Of a stretch of 31,385 nt of DNA, positions 1 to 8,616 are shown one piece after another. Origin of the DNA: Clostridiaceae bacterium UBA6110 (lineage in GTDB: Bacteria > Bacillota > Clostridia > Clostridiales > Clostridiaceae); NCBI GenBank assembly GCA_002428415.1, contig DIWI01000089.1:1-31385 (forward strand), given 5' to 3'. The first letter of the stretch is position 1, and each line of letters opens with the position of its first letter. The position numbers and the translations under genes are program-made. Below the pieces are notes generated by a model that had not been told where the DNA came from, ran no database searches, and saw only the letters and a program-made list of their open reading frames with translations.

Positions 1-169
1 TTTTTTAATACAATATCCACAATTTTAGTGGAAGAAATTATAATATAACTACATATTATAATTATATTGCATTGAATATTTAAAATATGAAAATTAATAG
101 AGCATCAATTCATATAGCAGATAACAATAATCGCGATTAATCTTAATTCATTTTTAACACTCCATGAGC

Positions 170-175
170 TATAAT
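170..175 (+). promoter_or_regulatory. possible -10 element upstream of the GT4 gene
   Basis: A perfect TATAAT lies about 60 bases before the first gene in an AT-rich leader. The -35 at 17-base spacing (TTCATT, 147-152) matches the consensus poorly, so this is only a candidate. Bases 1-160 are extremely AT-rich and hold no reading frame I can support. Confidence 0.35.
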
Positions 176-237
176 ATAGTTGTTGTGATTAAGGCTACAA
201 GCACAGGGCTATGTGATTCAGCAGTTTTGGAGGAGCC

Positions 238-1536
238 ATGGACAAGTTGACAGTAGGACTATTCAATGATTCTTTCCCGCCTACCATAGATGGCGTGGCA
301 AATGCCATATACAACTATGCAAGGGTAATAAATGAAAAGCATGGGAACGTTGTGGTTGCAACGCCTTATTATCCGGATGTTGTGGACAATTATCCTTTTG
401 AGGTGATAAGGTACCCCAGCGCAAACGTAAGCAAAAAGCTTGGCTACAGGATGGGATATCCGTTCAGTGCAGCAGTGATCTCAAGGCTAAGGGAATTGAA
501 GATTGATGTCATACACAGTCACTGCCCGTTTGCTTCTACGGTGCTTGCAAGAGCGCTCAGGAGCTTTACTGGAGCACCTGTCATACTCACATACCACACT
601 AAGTTTGATTATGACATTGAGAAAAGGACTGACTCAACGGCGCTGAGGAAGGCGACTGCAAGGTTCATGATGGCGAACATCAATGCCTGCGATGAGGTCT
701 GGGTAGTGTCCGAAGGAGCCGGTGAAAACCTCAGGTCCATGGGTTATGAGGGCAGCTACCTGGTTATGGAGAATGGTGCTGACTACAAGGTGGGCAGGTC
801 TAATCCGGAGGATATGGAGAGAGTAAGGGAAAAGCATGGGCTTGACCTTCAGACCCCAACCTTCCTGTACGTCGGCAGAATGATGTGGTACAAGGGAATC
901 AGGCTGACACTTGATTCACTGAAAATAGCAAAGGAAATGGGAAAGAGCTTCAGGATGATCTTCGTAGGAGAAGGAGTTGACCGTCCTGAAATAATGGAAT
1001 ACGCGAAGGAGTGCGGTCTTATGGACTGCTGCATATTCACCGGCGCGATATACGACAGAAAAGAGCTTAAGATATATTACAGCATAGCCGACCTTTTCAT
1101 ATTCACATCCACCTATGACACGAACGGACTTGTGGTAAGGGAGGCAGCCTCAGCATACTGCCCAAGTCTATTGATCCGTGACAGCTGTGCATCCGAAGGA
1201 GTCGAGCACGATTTTTCAGGACTCATTGCTGATGAAAATGCAGATAGCGTTGCACGGGAGATAATCAGGGCATGCAATGACAGGGCTTGGGTTGCTGAGC
1301 TTGGAACGGGAGCAGCTACGAAGGTATACATTTCCTGGGAGGATGCAATAGAAAAGGCATATTCCAGGTACAGAACAGTTGTTGAGGACTATAAGGAAAG
1401 AACCAGAGCTGAAGTTGAAGATTCGATAGTCATGAAAAGAATAGTGAGAATCAGGAAGGGCTACATGAAGGGCAAGCTTACAGCTCAGGATACCTACAAG
1501 AGGACAAGCAAGAGAATAAAGGACATATTCCAGTAG
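238..1536 (+). CDS. GT4-family glycosyltransferase, probably lipid-directed
   Basis: This 432-residue protein has the two Rossmann halves of GT-B fold, family 4 retaining glycosyltransferases. The N-terminal half carries PPTIDGVA (residues 14-21), HSHCP (93-97) and TYHTKFDYDI (118-127). The C-terminal half carries YVGRM...KG (211-220) and DTNGLVVREA (294-303), which takes the place of the usual E-x7-E donor-binding motif with Asp294 as the first acid. The x-T-x-G-L pattern recalls diacylglycerol alpha-glucosyltransferases, so a membrane glycolipid product is plausible, but the acceptor cannot be read from sequence. The basic C-terminal tail (about 400-432) may bind membrane. The ATG at 238 follows GGAGGAG closely. 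A strong terminator follows, so the gene seems to be transcribed alone. Confidence 0.85.
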   Translation: MDKLTVGLFNDSFPPTIDGVANAIYNYARVINEKHGNVVVATPYYPDVVDNYPFEVIRYPSANVSKKLGYRMGYPFSAAVISRLRELKIDVIHSHCPFASTVLARALRSFTGAPVILTYHTKFDYDIEKRTDSTALRKATARFMMANINACDEVWVVSEGAGENLRSMGYEGSYLVMENGADYKVGRSNPEDMERVREKHGLDLQTPTFLYVGRMMWYKGIRLTLDSLKIAKEMGKSFRMIFVGEGVDRPEIMEYAKECGLMDCCIFTGAIYDRKELKIYYSIADLFIFTSTYDTNGLVVREAASAYCPSLLIRDSCASEGVEHDFSGLIADENADSVAREIIRACNDRAWVAELGTGAATKVYISWEDAIEKAYSRYRTVVEDYKERTRAEVEDSIVMKRIVRIRKGYMKGKLTAQDTYKRTSKRIKDIFQ

Positions 1537-1539
1537 AGG

Positions 1540-1585
1540 TCCGGCTTAGTGAGCTTTTAAAGCGTCATTAAGCCGGATTATTTTT
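1540..1585 (+). terminator. rho-independent terminator after the GT4 gene
   Basis: The arms TCCGGCTTA (1540-1548) and TAAGCCGGA (1569-1577) pair perfectly, with further inner pairing (CTTT/AAAG), and are followed by TTATTTTT. Confidence 0.85.
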
Positions 1586-1594
1586 GGGGCAAAA

Positions 1595-1605
1595 TGGTCA
1601 TACCA
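1595..1605 (+). promoter_or_regulatory. GntR/FadR-type operator upstream of the GntP permease
   Basis: TGGTCATACCA is a perfect TGGT-N3-ACCA palindrome, the core form recognised by FadR-subfamily GntR regulators such as FadR, PdhR and LldR. It sits 15 bases upstream of the -35 element of the permease promoter. No GntR regulator gene is in the window, so assignment to that family is inference. Confidence 0.5.
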
Positions 1606-1620
1606 AACTTCAAGTAAATG

Positions 1621-1649
1621 TTTACATGACAATCTTTGGGTGATAAAAT
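1621..1649 (+). promoter_or_regulatory. sigma-A-type promoter of the GntP permease
   Basis: The -35 TTTACA (1621-1626) and -10 TAAAAT (1644-1649) are 17 bases apart, each one mismatch from consensus, with a TGA extended -10. Transcription would start near 1656, giving a leader of about 80 bases. That leader contains an inverted repeat CAGATG/CATCTG (1698-1724) just before the ribosome binding site. Confidence 0.7.
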
Positions 1650-1737
1650 GAAATAGGGAAGCATCATATGTCATGTATATATTTTTATCTATGAATACAG
1701 ATGTCTTTCCAAATATTTCATCTGATGGAGGGATAAT

Positions 1738-3114
1738 ATGTCGGGAATCACACTCATCATCACCTTTGCAATTGCCATCGTCGTAATGATCCTAGCTATC
1801 TCGAAGTTCAATCTTCATCCTTTCCTTGCAATCATGGCAACATCCCTTATTCTGGGAATCATTGTGGGAATACCACTCAAAGACCTTCCGGGAGTTCTCG
1901 GAGCAGGTTTTTCGGGGATATTCACATCAATCGGACTTGTAATTATACTTGGAGCTCTTATAGGAGTCATACTTGAGAAGACAGGTGCAGCTGTTAAGCT
2001 TGCGGAAATGGTAGTTGGAGTCGTGGGCAAAAAGAGGCCCGAGCTTGCAGTCCTTATCATGGGCTGGATAGTCTCGATACCGGTCTTCTGCGATTCCGGA
2101 TTCGTTATACTCGACCCGATAAGGAAAGCGATGGTCAAGAAGACCAGGACATCTGCAGTTGCTTCTGCTGTAGCACTCTCTGCAGGACTCTATACATCGC
2201 ATGTTTTCATACCACCAACACCGGGACCTATTGCTGCAGCAGGCACGCTGGGACTCGGTGACAATCTCCTCCTTGTCATAGGCATGGGAGCGCTTGTCTC
2301 AATCCCATCACTGATTGCCGCATACTTCTTCGCGATGTATATCGGCAAAAAGGTAAAGTCGATCAGCGAAAAGGAAGAGAAGGTTACTGCAGAAGACTAC
2401 GAACATGTCATGGAGAGCTTCGGACAGCTTCCAAGCGGATTCATGTCGATCGCTCCGATAATAATGCCAATAATACTTATGGCGATGGGCTCCATAGCCA
2501 CAGTCCTTAAATGGAAGGGAGCCGCACTTACCATATTCGTTTTCCTTGGAAGCCCGCTTATAGCATTGACTGTCGGACTTCTGTTCGGAATAGCGCTGCT
2601 TGTGTCAACCAAGAAGATGCACCTTTTCAACAGCATGACCAACGACACACTTAAGACTGTAGGACCGATACTTTTCGTTACTGCAGCCGGCGGAGTACTA
2701 GGTAGAGTTATAGTTACAGCAGGTTTTGTAGACTATATCAAGGCTAACGCCACATTCATATCAAGCGTAGGAATATTCTTCCCGTTTGTTATTTCAGCAA
2801 TCCTCAAGACAGCACAGGGTTCATCGACAGTAGCCCTTACGACTACTGCCGGAATCATGGGAGCATATAACGCTTCAGGAACTATGATGGAGGTCCTTGG
2901 ACTTACATCCCCGATGGCGGCAGCGCTTTCAGTAATGGCAATTGCCGCAGGTGCAATGACAGTATCCCATGCTAATGACAGCTACTTCTGGGTTGTCACG
3001 AATTTTGGTGACATGACTCCTGAGGATGGCTACAAGACCCAGACAATGGTAACCCTCGTAATGGGACTTGTGAGCATGGCGTTCATATTCCTGCTTTCAC
3101 TTGTGCTTCTGTAG
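1738..3114 (+). CDS. GntP-family gluconate/organic acid:H+ symporter
   Basis: This very hydrophobic 458-residue protein is of normal length for the GntP family (gluconate, idonate, fructuronate, glycerate and similar sugar acids taken up with protons). Hydrophobic segments run along the whole chain, about twelve or more. Family-typical stretches include the region SIPVFCDSGFVIL (about residues 118-130), the TSHVFIPPTPGPIAAAG loop (about 153-169) and AQGSSTVALTT (about 360-370). The start follows GGAGGG at 1727-1732. It has its own promoter, an upstream TGGTCATACCA operator and its own terminator, so it looks like an independently regulated uptake gene. The exact substrate is not visible. The following oxidoreductase may act on related sugars. 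Confidence 0.92.
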   Translation: MSGITLIITFAIAIVVMILAISKFNLHPFLAIMATSLILGIIVGIPLKDLPGVLGAGFSGIFTSIGLVIILGALIGVILEKTGAAVKLAEMVVGVVGKKRPELAVLIMGWIVSIPVFCDSGFVILDPIRKAMVKKTRTSAVASAVALSAGLYTSHVFIPPTPGPIAAAGTLGLGDNLLLVIGMGALVSIPSLIAAYFFAMYIGKKVKSISEKEEKVTAEDYEHVMESFGQLPSGFMSIAPIIMPIILMAMGSIATVLKWKGAALTIFVFLGSPLIALTVGLLFGIALLVSTKKMHLFNSMTNDTLKTVGPILFVTAAGGVLGRVIVTAGFVDYIKANATFISSVGIFFPFVISAILKTAQGSSTVALTTTAGIMGAYNASGTMMEVLGLTSPMAAALSVMAIAAGAMTVSHANDSYFWVVTNFGDMTPEDGYKTQTMVTLVMGLVSMAFIFLLSLVLL

Positions 3115-3121
3115 AAACTTC

Positions 3122-3157
3122 TGCTGCCGGTTTTGAATGCCGGCAGCATTTCTTTTT
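3122..3157 (+). terminator. rho-independent terminator after the permease
   Basis: TGCTGCCGG (3122-3130) pairs with CCGGCAGCA (3140-3148), followed by a T-rich run. It lies only about 20 bases before the next start codon, so that gene depends on readthrough or on a promoter I cannot see. Confidence 0.85.
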
Positions 3158-3177
3158 AGATATTTGAGGAGGAGGCC

Positions 3178-4140
3178 ATGGATAGGATAAGGTACGGAAT
3201 ACTCGGAGCAGCGAACGTGGCTCCAAGATTCATACGGGCTGTCCAGAACACAAAGGACGGAATAGTTACTGCAATCGCATCAAGGAACATCCTGAAAGCC
3301 CAAAGTATGGCTGAAAATCTGGGTGCAGGCAAATTCTACGGAAGCTATGCTGAAATGCTTGATGATCCTGAAATCGACGTTGTTTATATAGCTACACCTA
3401 ACAGCCTGCATAAGGAACATATGCTTTCAGCTCTTCAGCATGGCAAGCATGTTGTCTGTGAAAAGCCATTTGCACTATATGAATCGGATGTTCATGAGGT
3501 ATTCAGTCTGGCAAGGGAAAAGGGACTCTTTGTCATAGAGGCCCAGAAGTCAGTATTCCTTCCTGTAACGCTTGAAATCAGGAAGATATTGGATTCCGGG
3601 GAGCTTGGAAGGATCCGTCTCATCGACTGCTGCCAGTCAGCTACCGGATTCATTCAGGAATGGTTCTACAGACGGGAGTCAGGAGGAGGCGCATTGAACG
3701 GTAGCTTGAGTTATCCTCTTGAGCATGCGATGTTCCTGACAGGCTCGGAAATTGAAAAGGCAACCGGGACTGGAAGCTTGGGAGAGACCGGTGTCGACCT
3801 TCAATGCGCAGTATCTGTGAGCCTTAAGGATGGAACACTCCTGACAACAAGGATCACAACCCTTGTTGAAACAAAGGGCATGGCAGTGGTCTGGTGTGAA
3901 AAAGGCCATGTGGAGATACCAGATTTCTGGAAGGCAAGAAGTGCTAAGGTATTCTTCAATGACGGCAGGACAATTGAAATCGATTATCCATGCGTGCATG
4001 AAATGACTTACGAGGTGGAGCACATAAATCGATGCATTATCGATGGATTGTCTGAAAGTCCTGTAATGACCGAGAGGATGACATGCATGTCAGCTAAGGC
4101 TTTGGAAGATGTTCGCAGAGAAATCTGGCAGGATTTGTGA
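3178..4140 (+). CDS. Gfo/Idh/MocA-family NAD(P)-dependent oxidoreductase
   Basis: The 320-residue protein begins with a dinucleotide-binding Rossmann domain (YGILGAANVAPRF, residues 6-18). It has the family signature CEKPFAL at 94-100, whose Lys-Pro pair lines the active site, followed by the alpha/beta C-terminal domain (ESGGGALNG near 171-179). Members oxidise or reduce sugars, inositols or related polyols; the substrate cannot be told from sequence. A very strong AGGAGGAGG site precedes the ATG. It lies just after the sugar-acid permease but beyond a terminator. The combination suggests carbohydrate catabolism, but the link is positional only. Confidence 0.9.
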   Translation: MDRIRYGILGAANVAPRFIRAVQNTKDGIVTAIASRNILKAQSMAENLGAGKFYGSYAEMLDDPEIDVVYIATPNSLHKEHMLSALQHGKHVVCEKPFALYESDVHEVFSLAREKGLFVIEAQKSVFLPVTLEIRKILDSGELGRIRLIDCCQSATGFIQEWFYRRESGGGALNGSLSYPLEHAMFLTGSEIEKATGTGSLGETGVDLQCAVSVSLKDGTLLTTRITTLVETKGMAVVWCEKGHVEIPDFWKARSAKVFFNDGRTIEIDYPCVHEMTYEVEHINRCIIDGLSESPVMTERMTCMSAKALEDVRREIWQDL

Positions 4141-4244
4141 CATGGTTTTAAGGTTCAGTTAATTCGTGTTCATATTAAATGATTTCTGATTTCCATGATG
4201 TATAATATTGTATAAGATACAATTTTATGCGAGGAGTTGACACC

Positions 4245-4586
4245 ATGGACATCAGAAGAGTTTCTAAAATGGTAATAAGTATTGCTGTAGCAGTTATTAT
4301 ACTTGCAGGCTGTTCCTCGAAGGCCCCGGAGACTCCCACAGTCACAGGGCTTGAGCTTACGATTGAGGAGCTTGCAGAATTCGATGGAAAAGACGGAGCA
4401 AAGGCGTATATCGCAGTTGACGGAGTAATATATGACGTGACAGATGTAAGGGAGTGGGCAGGCGGATCCCATTGGGGCAAGTTCACCGCAGGACGCGACC
4501 TTACGACTGAGATAAAGACACTGTCGCCACATGGAGTATCAAAGCTTTCAGGAGTGCCGGTGGTCGGGAAAATTGTAACGAAATAG
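4245..4586 (+). CDS. cytochrome b5-like haem-binding-domain lipoprotein
   Basis: The 113-residue protein has a signal peptide ending in the lipobox LAGC, so Cys23 should be lipidated and the domain held outside the membrane. Residues about 36-112 match the small bacterial cytochrome b5-like haem/steroid-binding domain: YIAVDGVIYDVTD (55-67), WAGGSH (71-76), AGRDLT (82-87) and SPHG (94-97). The HPGG of eukaryotic cytochrome b5 is absent; His76 and His96 are the candidate axial ligands. I chose ATG 4245 because GAGGAG at 4231-4236 is correctly spaced for it. The upstream in-frame ATG at 4227 has no such site. A terminator follows directly. Haem binding is inferred from the family, and the role, perhaps electron transfer, is unknown. 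Confidence 0.85.
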   Translation: MDIRRVSKMVISIAVAVIILAGCSSKAPETPTVTGLELTIEELAEFDGKDGAKAYIAVDGVIYDVTDVREWAGGSHWGKFTAGRDLTTEIKTLSPHGVSKLSGVPVVGKIVTK

Positions 4587-4597
4587 GGCTGATCAGG

Positions 4598-4625
4598 ACG
4601 GGCCGAAGGGCCCGTTTATTTTTTT
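4598..4625 (+). terminator. rho-independent terminator after the lipoprotein
   Basis: ACGGGCC and GGCCCGT pair around a GAAG loop and are followed by TTTATTTTTTT. Confidence 0.9.
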
Positions 4626-4734
4626 CAGGATTATTAGATTCCGGTTTGAAGTGAATATAGTGCTGCAGGTAATGAACGAATGTTGAAATGGTGGTAAACT
4701 AATATGGAAAGGTGTTACAGAGGGGAGTGCGGCT

Positions 4735-5859
4735 ATGGGAATCATGATAAGGGAAGCAGCAGCGGGAAAAGTACTGGACGATTTCGTTAAACTTCCATTC
4801 AGTCTTTATGAGGGTATCGAATCATGGGTACCGCCAATAATTTCTGACAACAGGAAGTATGTCACCGGCAAGAGCAATTATATGAACCAGGCGGGGCCTA
4901 ATTCAAGGATAGTAGCCTATCTTGATGGAGTACCGGCAGGACGGCTTCTCTTTGGAATCAATGAACACCTGAACCATGCGAAGGGGTTCAGGGAAGGATA
5001 CCTTTCGCTGTTCGAATGCACTGACAACCAGACTGTGGCAACCGCCATGCTTGATCATGCCAGGTCGTGGTTCCGGGAGAGAGGCATCGAGTATATGAAG
5101 GGACCTCTTTCACTGCCGGGTGGAGACGACTACAGGGGCTTTCTCATCGATAACTTCGATTCTCCAACATATGTGATGCAGACCTATAACCACAAGTACT
5201 ACAACGACCTTTTCTTAGGATACGGCTTTGAGAAATACCTTGACTGCTACGGTTATGATGTCAAGGATGACCAGGAGGACATAAGGAAGTTTGAAAGGCT
5301 TGTACCTCTTGCCATGAAGCGGTATGGCTATACCGTTGACAGGATAGACCTCACGAACATGGACAGGGAGATGAGGGATGTAAAGAAGATAATTGAGAGG
5401 TCCCTGCCGGATGACTGGGATGATTTCATTCCTCCGAATGATGAAGAGATTGCGCTGATAGCCAAGCAGCTCCTGCCATATGCAGACCCGGACTTCATCT
5501 ATATTGCAAGGACGCTTGAAGGAGAGCCAATAGGCTTCGATATAGCTCTTCCGGACTACAACATGGTGCTGAAGAGGATGAACGGCAGATTGTTTCCCTT
5601 CGGGATACTGAAGTACATCAAATACAGGAAGAAGATAGACAGGCTGAGGATCTTTGTCCTCTTTGTCGTGCCCGAATACAGGAAAAAGGGTGTATCAGGT
5701 GCAATCTACCTGAACATGTGGAGAAAAGGCATAGAGAAGGGCTACAAGAGGGGTGAGGCTTCTACCATCTGGGAATACAACAAGCCAATGATAACTGATA
5801 TAAAGGAGTTTATCGGGGAGCCTTACAAGACATACAGGCTCTACAGGATGGACGTTTAG
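4735..5859 (+). CDS. YghO-like GNAT-superfamily N-acetyltransferase
   Basis: This 374-residue protein resembles the large YghO-like acetyltransferases of unknown substrate. Family-like stretches are KLPFSLYEGIESWVPP (about residues 19-34), VPAGRLL (about 66-72), a KGPLSLPGGDDYRGFLIDNF region (about 122-141), and QTYNHKYYNDLF followed by GYGFEKYLDCYGY (about 149-174). The C-terminal half holds the GNAT core, with VLFVVPEYRKKGVSGAIY (about 308-325) resembling the acetyl-CoA pyrophosphate-binding loop (R/Q-x-x-G-x-G/A). The ATG at 4735 is 7 bases from AGGGGAG; an alternative ATG is at 4744. Only 9 bases separate it from pepF, and the mscS start follows pepF by 10 bases, so the three probably share a transcript. 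The acetylated target is unknown. Confidence 0.75.
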   Translation: MGIMIREAAAGKVLDDFVKLPFSLYEGIESWVPPIISDNRKYVTGKSNYMNQAGPNSRIVAYLDGVPAGRLLFGINEHLNHAKGFREGYLSLFECTDNQTVATAMLDHARSWFRERGIEYMKGPLSLPGGDDYRGFLIDNFDSPTYVMQTYNHKYYNDLFLGYGFEKYLDCYGYDVKDDQEDIRKFERLVPLAMKRYGYTVDRIDLTNMDREMRDVKKIIERSLPDDWDDFIPPNDEEIALIAKQLLPYADPDFIYIARTLEGEPIGFDIALPDYNMVLKRMNGRLFPFGILKYIKYRKKIDRLRIFVLFVVPEYRKKGVSGAIYLNMWRKGIEKGYKRGEASTIWEYNKPMITDIKEFIGEPYKTYRLYRMDV

Positions 5860-5868
5860 GATATTGAT

Positions 5869-7689
5869 ATGGAAAGAAAGCTTACTGACAGGAAGGACGC
5901 GGAAATTGCGCTAACATGGGACCTGTCATCACTGTATGATTCTGTGGAGAGAATGAAAAGCGATGTGGATAGAATTCTTGATATTTCCCGAAGACTTGAG
6001 GAAGACTTCCAGGGAAAGCTTAAGGACAGCAATACAATCAACCTCTGCCTTGACGGACTGAGGGAGATACTTCCGGTCATGGGAAGGACTGGAGCGTACT
6101 CACATCTCAAGCTCATGGCTGACACAACGGACAATTCCAGTCTTGAGCTCAAGTCCATGGTCTCCGATGCTCTAGCAAAAGCACGAAGCATGCTTAGCTT
6201 CATAGATACGGAGATATTGGAAGCTTGTGAGGAAACAATAGAAAAGGCAATCGAGGAATCTTCTGAGAACAGTCATTATCTCAAAGATCTTCTGAGGTAC
6301 AAGCCCCATATACTTGGAAAGGAAGCCGAGAAGGTGATTTCTTCCCTTGGAACAGTACTTGAAGCGCCATACAACATATACAACAGAGCCAAGCTTGCGG
6401 ACATGGACTTCGGTACCTTCACTGCAGGAGGAAAAGAGCATCCTCTTGGGTTCGTCCTTTTTGAGAACGGTTATGAGTTCGATACCGACACTGAAACAAG
6501 AAGGGCAGCCTTCAGGAAGTTTTCTGACAAGCTGTCTGAATACCAGAACACAGTCGCTTCGGTATACCAGACCAAGCTCTCAACTGAGAAAGCTCTTTCT
6601 GAAATAAGGGGATTCAGCTCGGTGACCGAGAGTCTTCTGTTCAGCCAGAAGGTGCCAAGGGAGATGTATGACAGGCAGATCGACCTGATATATGAGAAAC
6701 TGGCACCTCATATGAGAAGGTTCGCGGGACTTATAAAGAAGATCCACAAGCTTGATGAAATGAGATATGAGGACCTTAAGCTTGCAGTGGATCCTGACTT
6801 CGAACCAGGCATCTCAGCTGCTGAAGCCAAAGGTCATCTCCTTCAAGGTTTGTCTGTATTGGGAAGCGAGTATGCAGGAATGATAGAGAGGGCATTTGAT
6901 GAAAGGTGGATCGACTTCGTCCAGAACAGGGGCAAGTCCACTGGAGCCTTCTGCTCAAGCCCATATGGGGCACATCCGTACATACTCATATCCTGGACCG
7001 AGAGGATGAGGGAAGTGTTTGTTCTCGCCCATGAGCTCGGACACGCAGGCCACTTCCAGCTTAGCCACAGCAGGCAGAATGTGTTCGACTCCAGGCCTTC
7101 GCTATATTTTATAGAAGCTCCTTCAACCATGAACGAGATGCTGATGGCGAACCATCTGGTAAAAACAAGCACCGATGCAAGGTTCAGAAGGTGGGTATAC
7201 TCAACCATGATATCACGCACTTATTATCATAATTTCGTGACCCATCTCCTTGAGGCAAGGTACCAGAGGGAAGTCTACAGGATCGTCGAGAATGGCGGAA
7301 GCGTAACCGCTTCAAAGCTAAACAGTATATTCAAAGAGGTCCTTATGGGCTTCTGGGGTGATTCTGTTGAGATGACTTCCGGATCTGAATTAACCTGGAT
7401 GAGGCAGCCCCACTATTTCATGGGTCTCTACCCTTATACATACAGCGCTGGCCTTACAATTGCCACCGAAGTGGCAAAGAGGGTTGAAGGCGGAGACAGC
7501 TCTGCCATAGAGGATTGGAAAAGGACACTTGAAGCTGGAGGAACACTTGATCCGATTGAACTTGCAGGTCTTGCAGGCGTCGACATCACATCGGATATTC
7601 CGCTTCAAAACACCATAGACAGGATAGGCTTCCTGATAGGTGAGATAGAAAGACTGACTGAAGAGATAGAAACTTATAATTTGAACTGA
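5869..7689 (+). CDS. pepF: oligoendopeptidase F (M3 family metallopeptidase)
   Basis: This is a 606-residue cytoplasmic zinc peptidase of the M3/PepF family, which cleaves oligopeptides. The zinc site is HELGH at residues 388-392, with the downstream EAPSTMNE motif supplying Glu416 as the third ligand. The C-terminal LYPYTYSAGL stretch is also characteristic of PepF. The length of about 600 is normal. The second gene of a probable operon, it starts 9 bases after the acetyltransferase and ends 10 bases before the MscS gene. The catalytic residues look intact, so it should be active. PepF enzymes recycle peptides and have been linked to signal-peptide or pheromone breakdown; nothing here picks out one role. 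Confidence 0.95.
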   Translation: MERKLTDRKDAEIALTWDLSSLYDSVERMKSDVDRILDISRRLEEDFQGKLKDSNTINLCLDGLREILPVMGRTGAYSHLKLMADTTDNSSLELKSMVSDALAKARSMLSFIDTEILEACEETIEKAIEESSENSHYLKDLLRYKPHILGKEAEKVISSLGTVLEAPYNIYNRAKLADMDFGTFTAGGKEHPLGFVLFENGYEFDTDTETRRAAFRKFSDKLSEYQNTVASVYQTKLSTEKALSEIRGFSSVTESLLFSQKVPREMYDRQIDLIYEKLAPHMRRFAGLIKKIHKLDEMRYEDLKLAVDPDFEPGISAAEAKGHLLQGLSVLGSEYAGMIERAFDERWIDFVQNRGKSTGAFCSSPYGAHPYILISWTERMREVFVLAHELGHAGHFQLSHSRQNVFDSRPSLYFIEAPSTMNEMLMANHLVKTSTDARFRRWVYSTMISRTYYHNFVTHLLEARYQREVYRIVENGGSVTASKLNSIFKEVLMGFWGDSVEMTSGSELTWMRQPHYFMGLYPYTYSAGLTIATEVAKRVEGGDSSAIEDWKRTLEAGGTLDPIELAGLAGVDITSDIPLQNTIDRIGFLIGEIERLTEEIETYNLN

Positions 7690-7699
7690 CGGAGGAAAT

Positions 7700-8518
7700 A
7701 TGGAAAAGCTTAACGAATTCGTTTTTGATTATGGAATGAAGATACTTGCCGCTGCTCTTGTGCTTATAATAGGATCCTACATTGTAAGGCTGGTTATGAG
7801 GATGGTTGAAAAGGCTCTTTCAAAGAGCTCTATCGACATATCGCTCCACACCTTCATAAAGACCGTGGCAAGGCTTTTCATGCAGATAATTGTGCTGCTG
7901 ACTGTTGCTGGAGTGCTTGATATACCAAGCACCACATTCATAACAATTCTGGGATCTGCAGGCCTGGCAATAGGTCTTGCGCTCAAGGACAGCCTGGGTA
8001 ATTTTGCAGGCGGAATCCTGCTCCTTTCATTCAGACCGTTCAGGGTCGGTGACTACATTGAGTCTGATGGAGTCGGAGGAACGGTAAAGGACATTCACAT
8101 ACTTTATACCCACCTCAATACCCCGGACAACAGAAGGGTAATGATCCCAAATGGAATCCTTGCGAATGCAAAGATAACCAACTACTCGACTGAAGACAGG
8201 AGGAGGCTGGACCTTATATTCGGAGTGGCGTACGGCTCTGATATTGAAAAGGTGAAGTCAGCTATAAACGAAGTAATCGGATCAAATCCAATGGTCATAA
8301 TGGATCCGGAACCTATTGTAAGGATGCAGGCACACAGAGAGAGTGCAGTTGAGATAACTGTCAAAGTGTGGTGCCTCAGGGAAAACTACTGGAATCTTCA
8401 TTACGATATGCATGAACAGGTCAAAGCATCCTTTGACAGGAATGGAATCTCCATACCGTATCCTACAAGAAGCATACGCGTCGTGAAGGATATAGATGAG
8501 ACCGCTCCGCTGCTATAG
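7700..8518 (+). CDS. mscS: MscS-family small-conductance mechanosensitive channel
   Basis: The 272-residue protein has three hydrophobic segments (about residues 13-33, 57-76 and 80-110). The third is the Gly/Ala-rich pore helix (GSAGLAIGLALKDSLGNFAGG), followed by the MscS beta domain (FRPFRVGDYIE, 111-121) and a cytoplasmic alpha/beta domain. This is the minimal E. coli MscS-like architecture. It opens under membrane tension to release solutes during hypo-osmotic shock. It has a GGAGGA site and follows pepF by 10 bases. The 98 bases after it contain an imperfect hairpin (CGTGC/GCACG with GATT/AATC inside) ending in CTTTT, possibly a weak terminator. Confidence 0.93.
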   Translation: MEKLNEFVFDYGMKILAAALVLIIGSYIVRLVMRMVEKALSKSSIDISLHTFIKTVARLFMQIIVLLTVAGVLDIPSTTFITILGSAGLAIGLALKDSLGNFAGGILLLSFRPFRVGDYIESDGVGGTVKDIHILYTHLNTPDNRRVMIPNGILANAKITNYSTEDRRRLDLIFGVAYGSDIEKVKSAINEVIGSNPMVIMDPEPIVRMQAHRESAVEITVKVWCLRENYWNLHYDMHEQVKASFDRNGISIPYPTRSIRVVKDIDETAPLL

Positions 8519-8616
8519 ACATTTCTCATAAGAAAGATAAGGATAAATCATAGGTCGTGCCTTGCCGGATTGGAACTCAATCTGACTGCACGGCTTTTCC
8601 ATAAGGAGGGAATCCA

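Noticed and set aside
4227..4244. ATG at 4227 as the lipoprotein start
   Set aside because: No ribosome binding site precedes it, and GAGGAG at 4231-4236 serves ATG 4245, giving a normal signal peptide.
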